Source: Cyanodermella asteris (Eukaryota > Ascomycota > Lecanoromycetes > Ostropales > Stictidaceae). Taken from it: a stretch of 64,000 nt of DNA. Of the stretch, positions 1 through 12,300 are shown one piece after another. The stretch lies in assembly GCA_900618795.1 (NCBI GenBank), contig UYJD01000011.1:186001-250000 (forward strand), written 5' to 3'. Numbering within the stretch: the stretch's first letter is position 1; each line of letters opens with the position of its first letter. Made by a program: the position numbers and the translations under genes. Below the pieces are notes generated by a model. It was given only the letters and a program-made list of their open reading frames with translations, made no database searches and was not told where the DNA came from.

Positions 1-24
1 AGCTGCCAAGTCTGCTTCCAGTCT

Positions 25-783
25 CTATTTCCGGATTCTTTTGGCCGCTAGTTCTTGTTCCAGTTCCACGATTGCCTTGCGCTTCTGCTGCTCAAGCTTG
101 GCGATTCCATCGTCTACCATTTTGATTTGTTCTCTGAGTCCTTGCATTACCTGTGCGTGACTTGCAGTTACGACAGACTGCGGAGCACAAGGTGGCTGGG
201 AATCTGCCCTGATCACTGATACGGAGGTTGGAAGAGCTTCAGAGTTCACGGTCGTTTCAGATGCGGTAGCGGCGTTCGCGTCATTGGCCTCTTGCTCCCA
301 TGCTCTGCTGACTTGCGCACTTGAGCCTCTCTGGTGAAAAATTCTTGGATTGAGAGGCCTTGGATCAGGAGCGACAGGTCCATTTCGACGAGTGTCCTCG
401 AAATACCACCAGTTGAAAGTGTGAGCAGCCTCCCACAACAGCCCACGATAGGTGTGTCTTTTGGTAGTCTTGAGCCTATCGGGCGGAATGAGCGAGCACT
501 GTCGAACCATTTTGGTCTCCAAGTCTTGAAGTGCTATAGAGAGCTGCGAGAGCCTGACTGGGTCGCTGAAACACTCGGTGTCGCTGGGGCGATTGTATAG
601 GCGTTGCACGATGAGAGCAACCTCGGAGAGTAAATAGTGCACATCGTTTTCACTGATGCCGCTGCCCATGACTTCAGCTGCTACCTCGATCCACTCAGAC
701 AAGATGCCATCCCAAGGCCTTTGCAAAAGACAAGCGACTAGCTCGCGCTCTTTGTCCATAGTCGTGGCTGCAGGTGGCATCAT
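25..783 (-). CDS. Unrecognised 252-aa protein with C-terminal coiled coil
   Basis: A single open frame of 252 codons runs from an ATG pair at 783 to a stop at 25. I do not recognise the family. The N-terminal half is rich in Leu, Trp and acidic residues and looks like a small helical domain (about residues 10-130, with a WW pair near residue 127). A low-complexity Ala/Thr/Ser linker follows (about 150-205). The last 40 residues form a charged heptad-like helix ending in a basic tail (KRIRK), which could be a coiled coil plus nuclear localisation signal. A second ATG at codon 9 is an alternative start. No intron is needed. The function is unknown; confidence reflects codon-level plausibility, not homology. 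Confidence 0.55.
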   Translation of the reverse strand: MMPPAATTMDKERELVACLLQRPWDGILSEWIEVAAEVMGSGISENDVHYLLSEVALIVQRLYNRPSDTECFSDPVRLSQLSIALQDLETKMVRQCSLIPPDRLKTTKRHTYRGLLWEAAHTFNWWYFEDTRRNGPVAPDPRPLNPRIFHQRGSSAQVSRAWEQEANDANAATASETTVNSEALPTSVSVIRADSQPPCAPQSVVTASHAQVMQGLREQIKMVDDGIAKLEQQKRKAIVELEQELAAKRIRK

Positions 784-3700
784 GTCTCGTACGTCGCAAA
801 TGAGGATGCTGACAGTCGAGCAAATTGGTCTTGTAACTTGTTGTCCAAGATGTTGAGGGATCAGCTAGATGGGGCTTTAATATAGTCGCGCGAAACCGTT
901 TTTCGTACCCCAAGCAAAAGCAAGCATCTTCCCAGTAGGCAAAAAAAAATCAAAAAAGAAAATCTGGCTTGTCTGTATGATGAGCTTGTCAAGCTGGGTG
1001 ACGATTGTTGTTGGTAGATTGTCAGTTGCACGCGTCAGTGGTCCAAACACGATCTGAATATGACCCAATCACGTGCACTCAAGCGAAAGGGAGGCGAGCG
1101 GCAAGCCCAGCCTAAACAATAGCACTTCATGAAAAGAGGCTCTGCTACGAACATGTCATCAACTCGGTTGCATAAGTGAGGGGTGCTTGTGAGTCCGAAT
1201 TTAAAAGACCTCGAGATTCGCGCCAGACTCTTGCCTTGAATCAATAACCACTTCACGAAATCGAAATATCGCTACGCTAAGCGTACCTATTCCGAGGTCA
1301 TATCACATTGACTCCACGTCCAAACCCACATGCCGAATTGATACAAGATCTAGCACAGAGTCGCCGGCACAACACCGTTGTCCAATATTCAGCAAAGTTG
1401 CTCTGGCAAGAAGACTCTGGTCATCCTGATACATGATGGTCTAGGACATGATCAGTCGGGGAAAAGGGGTGTCGATGCCTCCGAGATCACTGACATGGCA
1501 TTATTTGCAGCCGACAGGCAGGACGCTCAGAGTCATCACTGTGCAAATTCATGCATCGCTGTGTACAGTAAGCCAGAGTGAGCGGCACAGTGAGAACATG
1601 CTGGCACGAGCCGGAAGGGAACCACCGGGCAAGGGAGCTGACAGCAACCAGCAAGCGACCTGAGCAGTGACATGTTCTCAAACTCCCCGACCATCACAGA
1701 AACCGACGTGGCTCGACGCAACACCACTGTGATGGGTCGCGTCTGTGGCCATGTTGCATGTAACGGATGCACGCGGCTGCGCTTATCTTAGGCGGCATTG
1801 AGGCGATGCTGCAGAACCAACAATGTTGGACGTCCAGTCCTCACCTAGGCGGAGAGCATCGATACGTGGCCAGACGAAGCACTCGGCCTGTTTCAAAGGT
1901 GGCCGAATAGAAGGCCAGCTGATGTTCCAACATCTGGGGCTGGGCGTTTGTCCGTGTTGCAGAGTTCTCGGCAGCGGGAGGATTGATGACATGCACGGTG
2001 CGCACTCAGCACTCGACGCTCACCCACGTGAAAGCGAGTCTCGTAGAAAAGCGCTGATGTTGAGATCATTACAGCTACCTTTCGAACCAGTTTGCATCTT
2101 TTATTCTCGGATCCCGTATTGTGGCTCGGGCACAGCGCCGTGTCGGTACTAGCCACGATTGACCCTATATTTGGCATGCTACAGGGTTGAGCGATGTACA
2201 AGCTGCTGATCAGGATCATCGGCATTTGGGAAAACATCTTGGCTAAAGCCACCAGGGCTCTCCGACGCAAACGTACCTGGCTATCCCAGGGCGGGACTGA
2301 CAGGCCGACATGGGTTTTCGCAGCTGTCTTTCCAACAGAGTCATCTAGCCTAGTTTGAGGTCATGACGACCTCGGGTACTCCGGGCCGTGTGTGCTTCGA
2401 AATGGCAGCTTCAGCTGGACCGAGTCTAGCCCCAGCTGACGCCTGTGCACAGGTCAAGATCAGGCAAAGAAAGTGGTGTGGCCAAGTCCGGTTCCGACAG
2501 TGCGGCTGAAGGAGGGTGAGCATCTTGACCAGCATGCTGGTAACGGAAGGAGCGCAATGACGCTTTGCAAAGCCCGTTCCTCACAGAGAAACTGCCGAGG
2601 CGATATCTCCAGCTACACAGCATGGACGATGACCAGTGGGGTTCTAAAAATATGAGGGCGGCGATCTTTGGACGAAGCGCTGCGAAGACCGCTGTGCCCG
2701 CCGAATCCTGAATTCACATACCAAGTAAATCAGAGCCCCAGGAATAGGATATACATTGGGTACAGAGGTAAGGTTCCTAACAGAATGCAGGTCCTTCCAA
2801 GGGCTCTGAGGCGGAGCGGGCACAAAAAGGCAAAAGCGATGGCATGGTCGAGGGGTGCATGCGCTTGAGAGAACGTAGGACGTACCAAAAGCGGAGAGCG
2901 TGCGGTTTGGGAAAGCAGAAGCGCCGATGGAGGTGTGAAGAATAGAAGTGAAGTTGGAAGTTTGGGAGGGAGCGTTGAGACGTTGGTTGCGGCTGCGAGG
3001 CGCTAGTCCACGATAGGCTTAGCGTGGAGCAGGGCCGATAGCAAGGCGTCCTCACTCTCAAATTGTCTCAACGACCCTTGCATCAGCATCCTAGGCAGCT
3101 TCCGTGGTGTCTCACCTCCGTTCTGCAGTGAATTCGGCGAGGAGATGTGTCTTGTTTTTGGTTCCAATTTCTCTCACGTTTTATCGACGGCCACGCAAAT
3201 GAGGCCTGCTCAGTAAAACAGTGTCCGTGACGAAACACGAGATTGCGGCCAAGTTTTAGGTGTGAGAAGCCAATGCGTGTTTGCGTCAGCCAGAAAGTAC
3301 GAGCCGATGATGGTTATGGTGTCAAAGAGACAAGTCAGGTACGAGAGTAAGACAGGACGATGATACCGCGCATAGTCTGGCGCGAGCAGTGAACGGGCGC
3401 AGCCATGACTGCGCACTGCTGTGTGGAGGGACAAATTGCTTCAAAAGTCTCCGGTACATCTGGGCGAAGTGAAGTTGGAATCGAGATACGGGTGGGAGGA
3501 ATGCGGCAGAGTGTAGGTGCTACAGCATCGATCTGCTCACGCAGGTACACGATACTCCAGCTGGCATGTCGCTGTCATGCACGGCGGAGGACGGAGCGAA
3601 TTGACCCGCGATGATCCCGGCGGCACAGAGGTCTGTCTGGCGACAAACTTCTTCTTCGCCGCTTCGATTCCCACGCCACAGCCGCCGTCTGCATTGCCTA

Positions 3701-6480
3701 TTCCTTCCGTACCACACGCTCCGTACCACCTTGCTGGCCTCAACGTCGCCAAAGCCACCCGGATGATGACCTCGTACCCCGATTTTGCTGCCAGCTGGCG
3801 TCAAGCGTCTCCGCATCTGTGGGACGGAAGCACGCTACAGACGCCTCCTAAGCTGGCTGCGGCCTGAGCTAGTGCGCACGACGACGTCGACCTGCTCGCA
3901 GACCACGTGCAGTATCACCTGCGCGATGGAATTTTAGTCGTCGCTCCGACCTGTACTCGGTGACATGCTATGATGCAGTAGGAGCGGTCGTTTCATGACT
4001 CAGTGTGGCTTGGACGAACATGGTCCCGTCCCGGCCGGGGCGACGATTATGTGGTGGTGAGCCTCTCTTTTGCCCTGTCGATGCCGGGTTTCAAGCTTGC
4101 ATCGCCTGCAGTTCAATTGCTTATTGTCACTGTGACCGCGCGCGGTCAGAACATTAGTATTGTATGATTGTCGCAGGTGAATAATCGTGCTTGCGATTTT
4201 GGAGGGCGGGTAATGAGCCGTGCACCCCTGCCATCTTGCTGAGACAAGCAGCCACGAACTGGCGGTTCGGCTCAGCGTAAGCACACGTCCAGCGATAGCG
4301 TCACGTTGCTGACAGAGCCCGTCGGCGAGTGCCGATTTCAGCCATGGGAGGAACAAGAGCAGAGTTTGGAGTGCTTTTTGGGAATCATCTTGCGTCCTCG
4401 AATGACCATGCTTGTCAATTGGGGCCCTAATTTGGGGCCTGTCGTATTCTCATTGCGAACTGAGACTTGGATTTCCGCCGGGATTTCTCGGCGAGCATTC
4501 CGGATGTTATCATCGAACGATGACATTCGCGAAGAAGCCAGTCGTGGCACTTGAATTGCGGCGAAAGAAACGTCAGAAATGCGATCCTTGAGTCATTTGA
4601 CGAACAAGGCTCAGTCTGCTTCGGCTGGGCGTGATCTGACCTGGAATGCAAAGCGAGTGCGAATACGATAATGAAGGTGCTGCGGCGTAATCGGGCAAGC
4701 AATGCAGAGCCGAGAATGCTGTATTGTAGCTTCGTGTACTCGCATCATCAACGAAGGTAGGTGTGTGTGTTTAGGTGAGGTCAGGTGAGATGAGGTAAGG
4801 TCGTCGAGCAGGGAAGGTGGTGAGCAGTTTCGACCACTGTGCAGTCGAGTGTAATAGCGTGGAGCAGGCACCTTTAGAGGGGTGCTTAGCGAGCTAGCGG
4901 CCCGAGGATAGCTGGAGCTCGCTAGACGCCCCGCTGGGGATTCTCGCTCTGCTTTCAATCCGTGGTCGAGTCTGCCGAGCGGAACGCCTTGGAAAACGCA
5001 GCACGCTAGCAGCGCGGGTGCAACGTCTGCCACGGCGCCGTGGAGGCTCTGCAGCTGCGATGCCGTGATGCGCTCACCGAGCTTCGTGCACCTAAACTGC
5101 GGCCGCCTCGCCTCTCGACAGCATCGTGTATCGGTGAGGCGTGAGCAGTGAGCGACCTCGACATGCCGCTACTTGCAATGACCGGATTCGGATTCGGCCA
5201 GATTTAGCAACCGTGGCCTGGCGCGATAACAGTCACCGCTGTACGCGCATGGCTGCTGGCGCTGCTTCTCGTCGCCGTCGTCCTTGTCGCCGCCGCGGAA
5301 GGCACGATGGGTGTATGACTAACACGGTCTGGAGAAACAGCCGAGCTACATGCGTACCACGGACACGATAGGCAGGCGCGTCGGACTGGCGCTCCAGGTG
5401 CGTTGGTCGCTCCTTCCTCAGTCATCTACCGTATCATATCGTGTTCGAATCTACGTCTCAGTGCATGTTAGCATGGCGAAATTGCGGCTTCGAGGTCACA
5501 ATACCGCTTGGCTTTGCTTTCAGGTCTTGTAGGCACCATTGACCTCATCAGGACAGAAGCACGGTCCCGTATTTCAGCGTAGGTGCAGGATAGCTCAGGC
5601 TCACGTCTCCAGTCTTCTACCCGGGATTGGATATCGAAAGCAAAGTGAAGCGACAGCGTCAAACAAGCGTGGTGGTATCCAGCTTCTCCGGCGCCGGTCA
5701 GACTGTATTGAGCCGCCAGAACTGCTGCAACGTGCCTCCGCCCGCTGGGTACCTAGGATACCAGCGTTCTTCGTCCGGCGTTGCTGAGGTCAGACGCTGC
5801 CGGCCCGCAATGGAAACATCGAACGAACGAACGAACGGTGGTAAAGTAAAGGCTACACGACGCTGCACTGCACTGCACTGCACAGCGCGACATTACCACA
5901 GCCGTCCGGACAGCTTTCCCTCCACCACGCCGGTCCTCGAGCTGTGCCCATTTCCGCAATGCTGGCTCGTTCCCATTACACGATCCTGTCTGCTGGATCT
6001 AATCCCAATACGGCCCCTGCTCTTGGCCGCAGGTGTTGGACGAGATGGCGGACCCGAGGCCGCAGATGATGCCTGCTGGCCTGTGCCTGGACCGACAGAC
6101 TGACTGACTGACAGACGGACGGACGGACGAACGACTTCAGTCACGCCCACGCCAGATTGCTGCACTGCTCTCTGCTCGGCTTACGTCCGGTATTCTGAGC
6201 TTGCAGTGCATCCTCGTGCCTCAGCCAAGTGGTAAGATACGGCTCTGGGCGTCGTCACGCCGTTCTTAGATACACACGCATCCTCTCTGCCCTGCGGTCC
6301 ACCAGCTGCCATTCTTACCCGCGTACCGTGCGCTACCTACTACCACTGCCGGCCGTCAACCCTTTCTTACTCACCTTGACCCTGGCTCTGAGCCGACTTT
6401 GCCTGCCTGTCTGGGTCCTGAGCTGTCATGTCCTGTCGGCGCATTCGTCTGTACCTGTCCACCTCGCGTGGCCATGTTGT
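784..6480. other. Gene-poor stretch, no convincing gene
   Basis: Open frames here are short, overlap on both strands and show no recognisable domain, so I call none of them. The stretch contains simple-sequence patches: (GAAC)n at about 5821-5836, (CACTG)n at about 5863-5882 and GACT/GACG-type repeats at about 6098-6135. No tRNA-like box pair or transposon end was seen. Confidence 0.5.
5821..6135. repeat. Cluster of short tandem repeats
   Basis: Three simple repeats lie within about 300 bp: four GAAC units, about four CACTG units, and a run of GACT units passing into GGAC units. They sit about 1 kb upstream of the small cysteine-rich gene that starts at 7078 and may belong to its distal promoter. 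Confidence 0.6.
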
Positions 6481-7077
6481 AAGTATATAGCCGGGCCAGC
6501 CCTACCGCTGCCTTGTCACCTGCATCTCCACCACCTCAGTTGCCTATCGCTGGCTTTCCTTCGAAGCGTTCTTTCCACTTTCTCTCACTGACCCTTCTGT
6601 ATCATTACCAATACCGTCGTTACGTTCATGCCTATCTGAGTCATCTGCCTTTGAGCTCTTCTTTAATCACGCCGACCCAGTCTCCGACTCGTCTCTTCTC
6701 GTTTCGTCTTGTCAGAGTCCGACATTGCTTTGCCTTTCTGCCTTGACTGCCCCTCGTGTTCTGCCAACCACTGTTAGAGCCTGTGGTCAGGACAGATTGC
6801 TTGATAAAGCTGTTGTCGCCGCTGCGGCTCTCCATCCACCTTCGCATCACAACCACAAAACAACACCAACAACACCAGTAACAGCTCGAGCGTCACCATC
6901 ACGAATCACTACCACTTGCATCAAGCACGAACAAGACTACCACCACCACACCATCGTCCAGCAACCGCCACAACAACACCGTCGATACCAGCTCCCCAAC
7001 AACCTTGCTGCCGACTCTCACATTCCCCTGATCCTGTTATCAGCTACTCCCTTCTCATCTCGACCGCCTCATCCACC
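6481..7077 (+). promoter_or_regulatory. Putative promoter and long leader of the small Cys-rich gene
   Basis: A TATATAG box-like word at about 6484 is followed by about 250 bp of pyrimidine-rich sequence (many CTTTC/TCTT tracts) and then, from about 6840, by CA/CAA-rich sequence that runs up to the ATG at 7078. A CT-rich block followed by a CA-rich leader is a common promoter and 5'-leader layout in highly expressed filamentous-fungal genes. The boundaries are inferred from composition only. Confidence 0.4.
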
Positions 7078-7305
7078 ATGTGTATTCAATTGATCGAACG
7101 CTTCCCGGCATGCGGATGCATCTACTACAAGCACGCGCTCCAGCAGTGCGCCGCAGCTGGCACAAGAGGCCACCCGGTCCGAACAAGAGAGATTTCTGTC
7201 GGCTACGCCTGTCCTCACCATGCGCCCAACGGCAGCCTCGAACCGGCGCGCGAGTACCAATATCCCGACTCGGGGTACCATTCCAGTGGCGGCTTTCGTC
7301 GCTAA
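7078..7305 (+). CDS. Small Cys/His-rich conserved fungal protein, 75 aa
   Basis: The open frame starts at the ATG at 7078, directly after a CA-rich leader, and encodes 75 residues. It begins MCIQLIERFPACGC and carries Cys at 2, 12, 14, 24 and 45 with His at 19, 32, 47 and 48. The spacing (C-x-C, then H-x4-C, then a G-x-x-G-H motif and a VGYxCPxH motif) resembles a small uncharacterised family I recall from ascomycete genomes, whose members open with MCI and keep the GH and GYxC motifs. The pattern suggests metal binding, but no function is known to me. There is no signal peptide or membrane segment. The frame extends upstream to 6916 through low-complexity leader codons, which I reject as coding. 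It stands alone in a gene-poor region with a long leader, suggesting strong or regulated expression. Confidence 0.7.
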   Translation: MCIQLIERFPACGCIYYKHALQQCAAAGTRGHPVRTREISVGYACPHHAPNGSLEPAREYQYPDSGYHSSGGFRR

Positions 7306-9343
7306 AGCCAAAGTCCACGACGGTAATGATTACGAGTATGACTATGCATACGGGCTACAAGCCATGAGATACTTTGGGGCGATGCGGGCACGTACCCCTC
7401 CAACAGGAAGAAGGACGCGCAGGGATCACTTTTGAAGAATGATCGGAAGAGGGGCAGTCTTTCATTACGTTGGTGGTGGGCCTTTGCTTTCTTGCCTGCC
7501 AATTTTGCGCCGACGTGGCTGCAGATTGTCATTCATGGTCTCTCTGCAGCACACGGTCTACCGCACCTACGCTCCGCCGAGGATCCATCCTGATGGCCCT
7601 CCTCCTTCATGTCCGCGTGCATCGTTCGGGTGCGCCAGGAAGGATCGCAGGCGATTCCAGTCTGGGGGAAGGATAATGGAGTCGAGTCGAGGTCCGGCGG
7701 ACTGCAGGCTTTGTCCAAGTCAGGGTGGCACATTTTACTTTTACGGTCAATGAGATAATACCTGGGCAGAGTGGGCCCGACGGTCGAAACATGAGCGATA
7801 CGCATTGCGAAGGAGTCATTGGGATATATTTGAGCGTTCTGTTATATTTTTTGGCGTCATTGTTTTCTTACCGCAGTTCACAGGATATCTGGCCCGAAAG
7901 AGCAAGGAGAGGGGGAAATAATACGAATGACATTGCCCTGGCGGCGTGCTAAGAATTGCTTGCCCAGTGATCGGTGGGAAGCAGACAATGCTCAGGTCTG
8001 CAAGGTGGCGATATTGGCCGGGTGTGGATATAGAATGACTGGGCGAAGCTGCATGAAAGCCATGAGCGTGGCAGGACTACGCTATGGGTCATGGCATGGC
8101 CCGGGAAGTTTGGCCGCACTTGTGCGCCACTGCACAGAGTCAGGTACGCAGAAACTCAGGCACGCGTACAACAATACCAGCTTCGAAGACGATGACCGGA
8201 TCAGAAAGATTCGAGTTCTGCTGTTTCTAGTTGTTTGGGTCGACCACACATCACCGACACTGTCTTGGGGCTGCTAGCACGCCAAGGCAGGCCCCAAGTG
8301 CTCACTACTTTTACGGCCGTGATCAGCAACAAGTATCAGCAATCGTCATCCGCACCAGCACAATCATCATCAGCAATTGCATCTTTCGGCTCTTTGGATT
8401 TCCATGTCGCTTCTATCGATTAGCAAGCAAATGACTGGAACCGTCGGGGTCGGAGAGAACTACATTGCGCAGGATCGCATGCAATTGACGGGAGAGGTTG
8501 CGGGCTGGAGTCGGGGATGATGGCATACGCTTGCGCGACTGCATGCACGAGCAGGGTCGACTCCGACAGATCCACATGAACAGATTTGATGAATAGATGG
8601 TGTGGTCAAGAAGAGGATGGTCGCCGCACCGGCGACGCGGCCGCCGTGGGTCTGGTGCCCTGCCACACCCATCTGCAGTCTCTTCTTTCCGACTACCTAC
8701 AGAGCCGACCAGGACCAGCATCTGTCGTGCGGTGCATGGCAGCTGATTATCTTTGCGACTTTGCCGTGCAAGAAAGCGAAGAGGTCAGTCGGTGGCTGAG
8801 CGGAGAGTCGGTCTTTGCATGCATGCTGTTGCGGACATGTAAATTACACTTTTTCCTCTCCTTCTTGGTTGCTGGCAGCCAAGTGCACTACTCAATTGTA
8901 TCATTACGCATATATATTCTACACTACTAAATACATCATTTGAGGTGACCTGAAATTTGAGACGGCCAAAACTGATGCTGTGAGCGCACTGCGCCTCGAT
9001 TGTGTAGCCTTTGATCTGGAGCACGCACCTCGTCTCTGCCACAGCGGCGTAGTCGACAGCGACAGAACGTCCATCAACGACATAGCGCGTCCAGTACCTA
9101 CCCACGACCAGTACAAGCTAATATCAAATCAGGCAAAAACAGCACCCACTCCGGCCAACCGACCCTTTCGCCTGTATACACACTCCAAATTGACTCAACG
9201 CTAGGCGCCCGTTGCCTACTTCCACTTCCCGCTCGGTTCCGCATATTTTCGTCAGAACGGCAGTGCGACAGTTTTTAGAAACAAGCTTGGGGGGGACAGA
9301 GGTCCAAAGTAGCCCAAAATAGTAGTCGCAAGTACGTGCTTCC

Positions 9344-9374
9344 CACTCACTCACTCACTCACTCACTCACTCAC
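9344..9374. repeat. (CACT)n microsatellite
   Basis: About seven and a half uninterrupted copies of the tetranucleotide CACT are directly visible. No gene overlaps it. Confidence 0.9.
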
Positions 9375-12300
9375 GAGACTTTGGACGTTGTACGCTGTAC
9401 ATTGTACGTTGCACGTTTTGCCCGTGACTCAGCCCTGCGAGCAAAAGCCGGGGAGCGAGAGGATGTCATGGGATCACGCATGCGATCCCCGCGCCACGGA
9501 GACTCTCCAATCGCGTCTGGTAGGTAGACCTGACACAAACGGCAAACAGACTCGAGCAATCGAAAAAACAAAAAACACAAAAATGTCGTGCGGTATCGAT
9601 ATAATTGGGAAAATCAGCCTGCCAAGATTAAAAATAATGGAAAATAAAAATAAAAAAGGTTCGATTATGCCCTTTGGGATAGGTAGAGAACATCACGATC
9701 ATAGTCCTATTGCGGTCAGTGGTTTCTGCTGTCAATGGTTTTCTGACCGCCAACGGGGTAGGTAGAATGCTGTGAGTGGTTGTTGGTTTTGGGGTCCGAA
9801 ACGGTTGCGCCGGGTCCGGTTCGTATCGAGGGGGGTGGTTTGGGCGGTGACCTCGAGGCGCTTGGAGCCACGGTGATCCGACGGGCCCGGGAGACCCTGT
9901 CGTGCAGGGGATCTGTCGTCCAGAGGATGGGGAATGAGATTGGGAAAGTTCATGTACCCAAGTTTCGATGTTCGGTCACCTTGATTAGGACTCGTCCAGC
10001 TTTGGATTCCTTGCGCTTGTCCTAGATTCTGCAATTACTTGGATAATCTCCCCATGACTGGTTCTTAAGCTGAGGAATGCGGCAGGACTAAGAGTATATA
10101 GGGTGAGTTACTGTTCCAAGTACTTTCGAAAGTGTGTACGGAGGTACATGCGCAGCTACTTCGGTCGTTCTGTCCCCAGTCGGAGTTGCGCCGCCGATGG
10201 TCGATCTCCCGGCCCCAAAGACCCTTTTTTTCTGCGCGTTTGTCCATCTCTCACGCATTTGCGCCTCAGTGCCCCAAGCACTGGCCCCGTCGATCTTGGA
10301 TTTGCCTGCAGCTTCATACAGGCTCCAGCTAACCCTTTACGGCGAGGAGTCATGGCTGAGTCTTGTATCTCGAGGGCCCCTTCTCTCAACAGTCGTCATG
10401 GCAGACATTCACCACTTTCTGATTTCAATTTTTGGTCGATCAATGTGGCTTGCTCGCAAGTCACTGAGACATTGTCGTCAGATTTTGGGACCCTTGGCCC
10501 GGCTTCGACGGAGCCATCATTGAACCTTCATCCTACGCCTGGAGCATACGGGGACGAATGCGTCGGCCGGATGCGATACTCGACCCTGGCGCATCTGGTA
10601 TATCGCTCACCTCGATGTCTGCCAGTTCCGCCACCAGAGATGAAGCTGCAGCTTTGGACCCTCATTACTGCTAGTCTGTGGCTGCTGCCTTGCATGCGTC
10701 ACATCTGCTAGGCGACTACTGTCCACCACCAATTAATCGCTCAGCGACGGCCAAATCGAGTTGGCATGACGAGAGTCGCTCATTCGACTCAACTTGCTTC
10801 GGACCCACACATGCATCGCCTGACTGCCTTCTCGCGCACGCCGACGGAGAACAGACACTCAATGCGTGCGGACATTGCAGAGATGCAAAGCGAATAGGGC
10901 TACGACTAGACAGGTGGCTGATGGCCGCACACACATGCTCGAATGCGACGAGTCGGTAGCAGGAGCTACACACCCTCATCTCAATTGCAATTCATCCTTC
11001 CGGCTTGTCAAAGTCTGTTGTCGGTGGTCCGTGGGCGAGATCCCAGCTTGTCCAACCGACTGGCTCGTAGGGCAGAAGATGAGCGTGCTGATTGGTTGAT
11101 TCGGGCAGACTCCGGACGTCAGCAACTTTGACCCCCCGGCTTCCTTGCGCACCATCTACCGTCAACGGAATGCACGCCTGTGACACTTTCTCGATAGCCT
11201 TTAAGAATTCGGAGCCGATCAGGCGAAACGTGCTTCTTATTTCTGTGTCCCTTCAGCGTGTCACGCGCTGTTATCTGGATCGTGGAAAGCCGGATGCATA
11301 TGCCAAAGTCACAAAGTGAACTACTCAAATTTGGCACGACAAGATCGATCAACAGATCAGGTAACAAGTCGCTTGCGTGACTGTTCGTCGTTCATCCGTC
11401 CTAACCAGCAGCAGTACAGCAAGCCATCGCCGATAGTCATGGTCACGGGTTGCGCTATTCATCAGCCTCAACCACTCCGTCGGGACGTCTTCACCGCTGA
11501 GGGGCTTTCCTCTATCAAGGCCGCGGCGAATGGCCTGCGATCACTATTGACACATATCAGCACCAATGTACGCCAAATTACAGTATGGACACCAGCAAGC
11601 GAAGCAAATCGACAACTTCCAGGTTGCATGCCGACAGTGGCTTGCCACCTCCCGCTCATGACAGCGATTGGGCAAATCCAAGAATTCACGCGGGCGATGC
11701 AGGGTATCCAGTCCACAGGGCTGACCACCATTTGCCTCAAATTGCTCCACTTGGCCTGGCTTGACCTGCAACCATGCCGGGGCTGTGGAATACGTGGGCC
11801 GGAAAAAGTTTCTTCTCGACTGGCTTCCACCGGGCTGCGAATGTTTCTTATCGAAACGCCACGAATCTTTTGCTTCGGGTGTCCGAAGCCCGTAAAGGGC
11901 TACAGCAGCTACATTGGGATGCGACTCTTTGCCACGCTAGCGATGAAACCTCTGCAATGACTGGTATCTGCGTCAACACCGCCTTGGCCTCGTCTTTGTG
12001 CCTGTCTTTGTCGTACGCATCTCCGATTGGTTCGCATTCTTGCAAGCTATGAACATCTGCGCCTTGAGCAACTTGATCTCGTCAATGCTGTCGAAATGAA
12101 AGCATCTAGTGGATTCGGTGGCTACTTGGCCTTTGCCCGCTGCATGTGGGTCATTCGGGCGGATTCAACCATCCCTTCGACGGCGCTCACCGGAGGCGCT
12201 CACCTTTGTCAGATGGCGGTCAGCATATCTGGTGGCAAGCGTCAGCATCTCCTCCTCGCTAGGCACAAGTATGATAGTTTGAACTTGCCTTGCAGGTAGA

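Noticed and set aside
6916-7077. Upstream extension of the 7078 gene by 54 codons
   Set aside because: The codons are CA-rich leader translated as Pro/Thr/His low complexity. The MCIQ start matches the expected small family.
10103-11960. Two frames of 202 and 214 codons
   Set aside because: Ser/Arg/Cys-rich random-looking composition, competing frames on both strands, no domain and no splice support.
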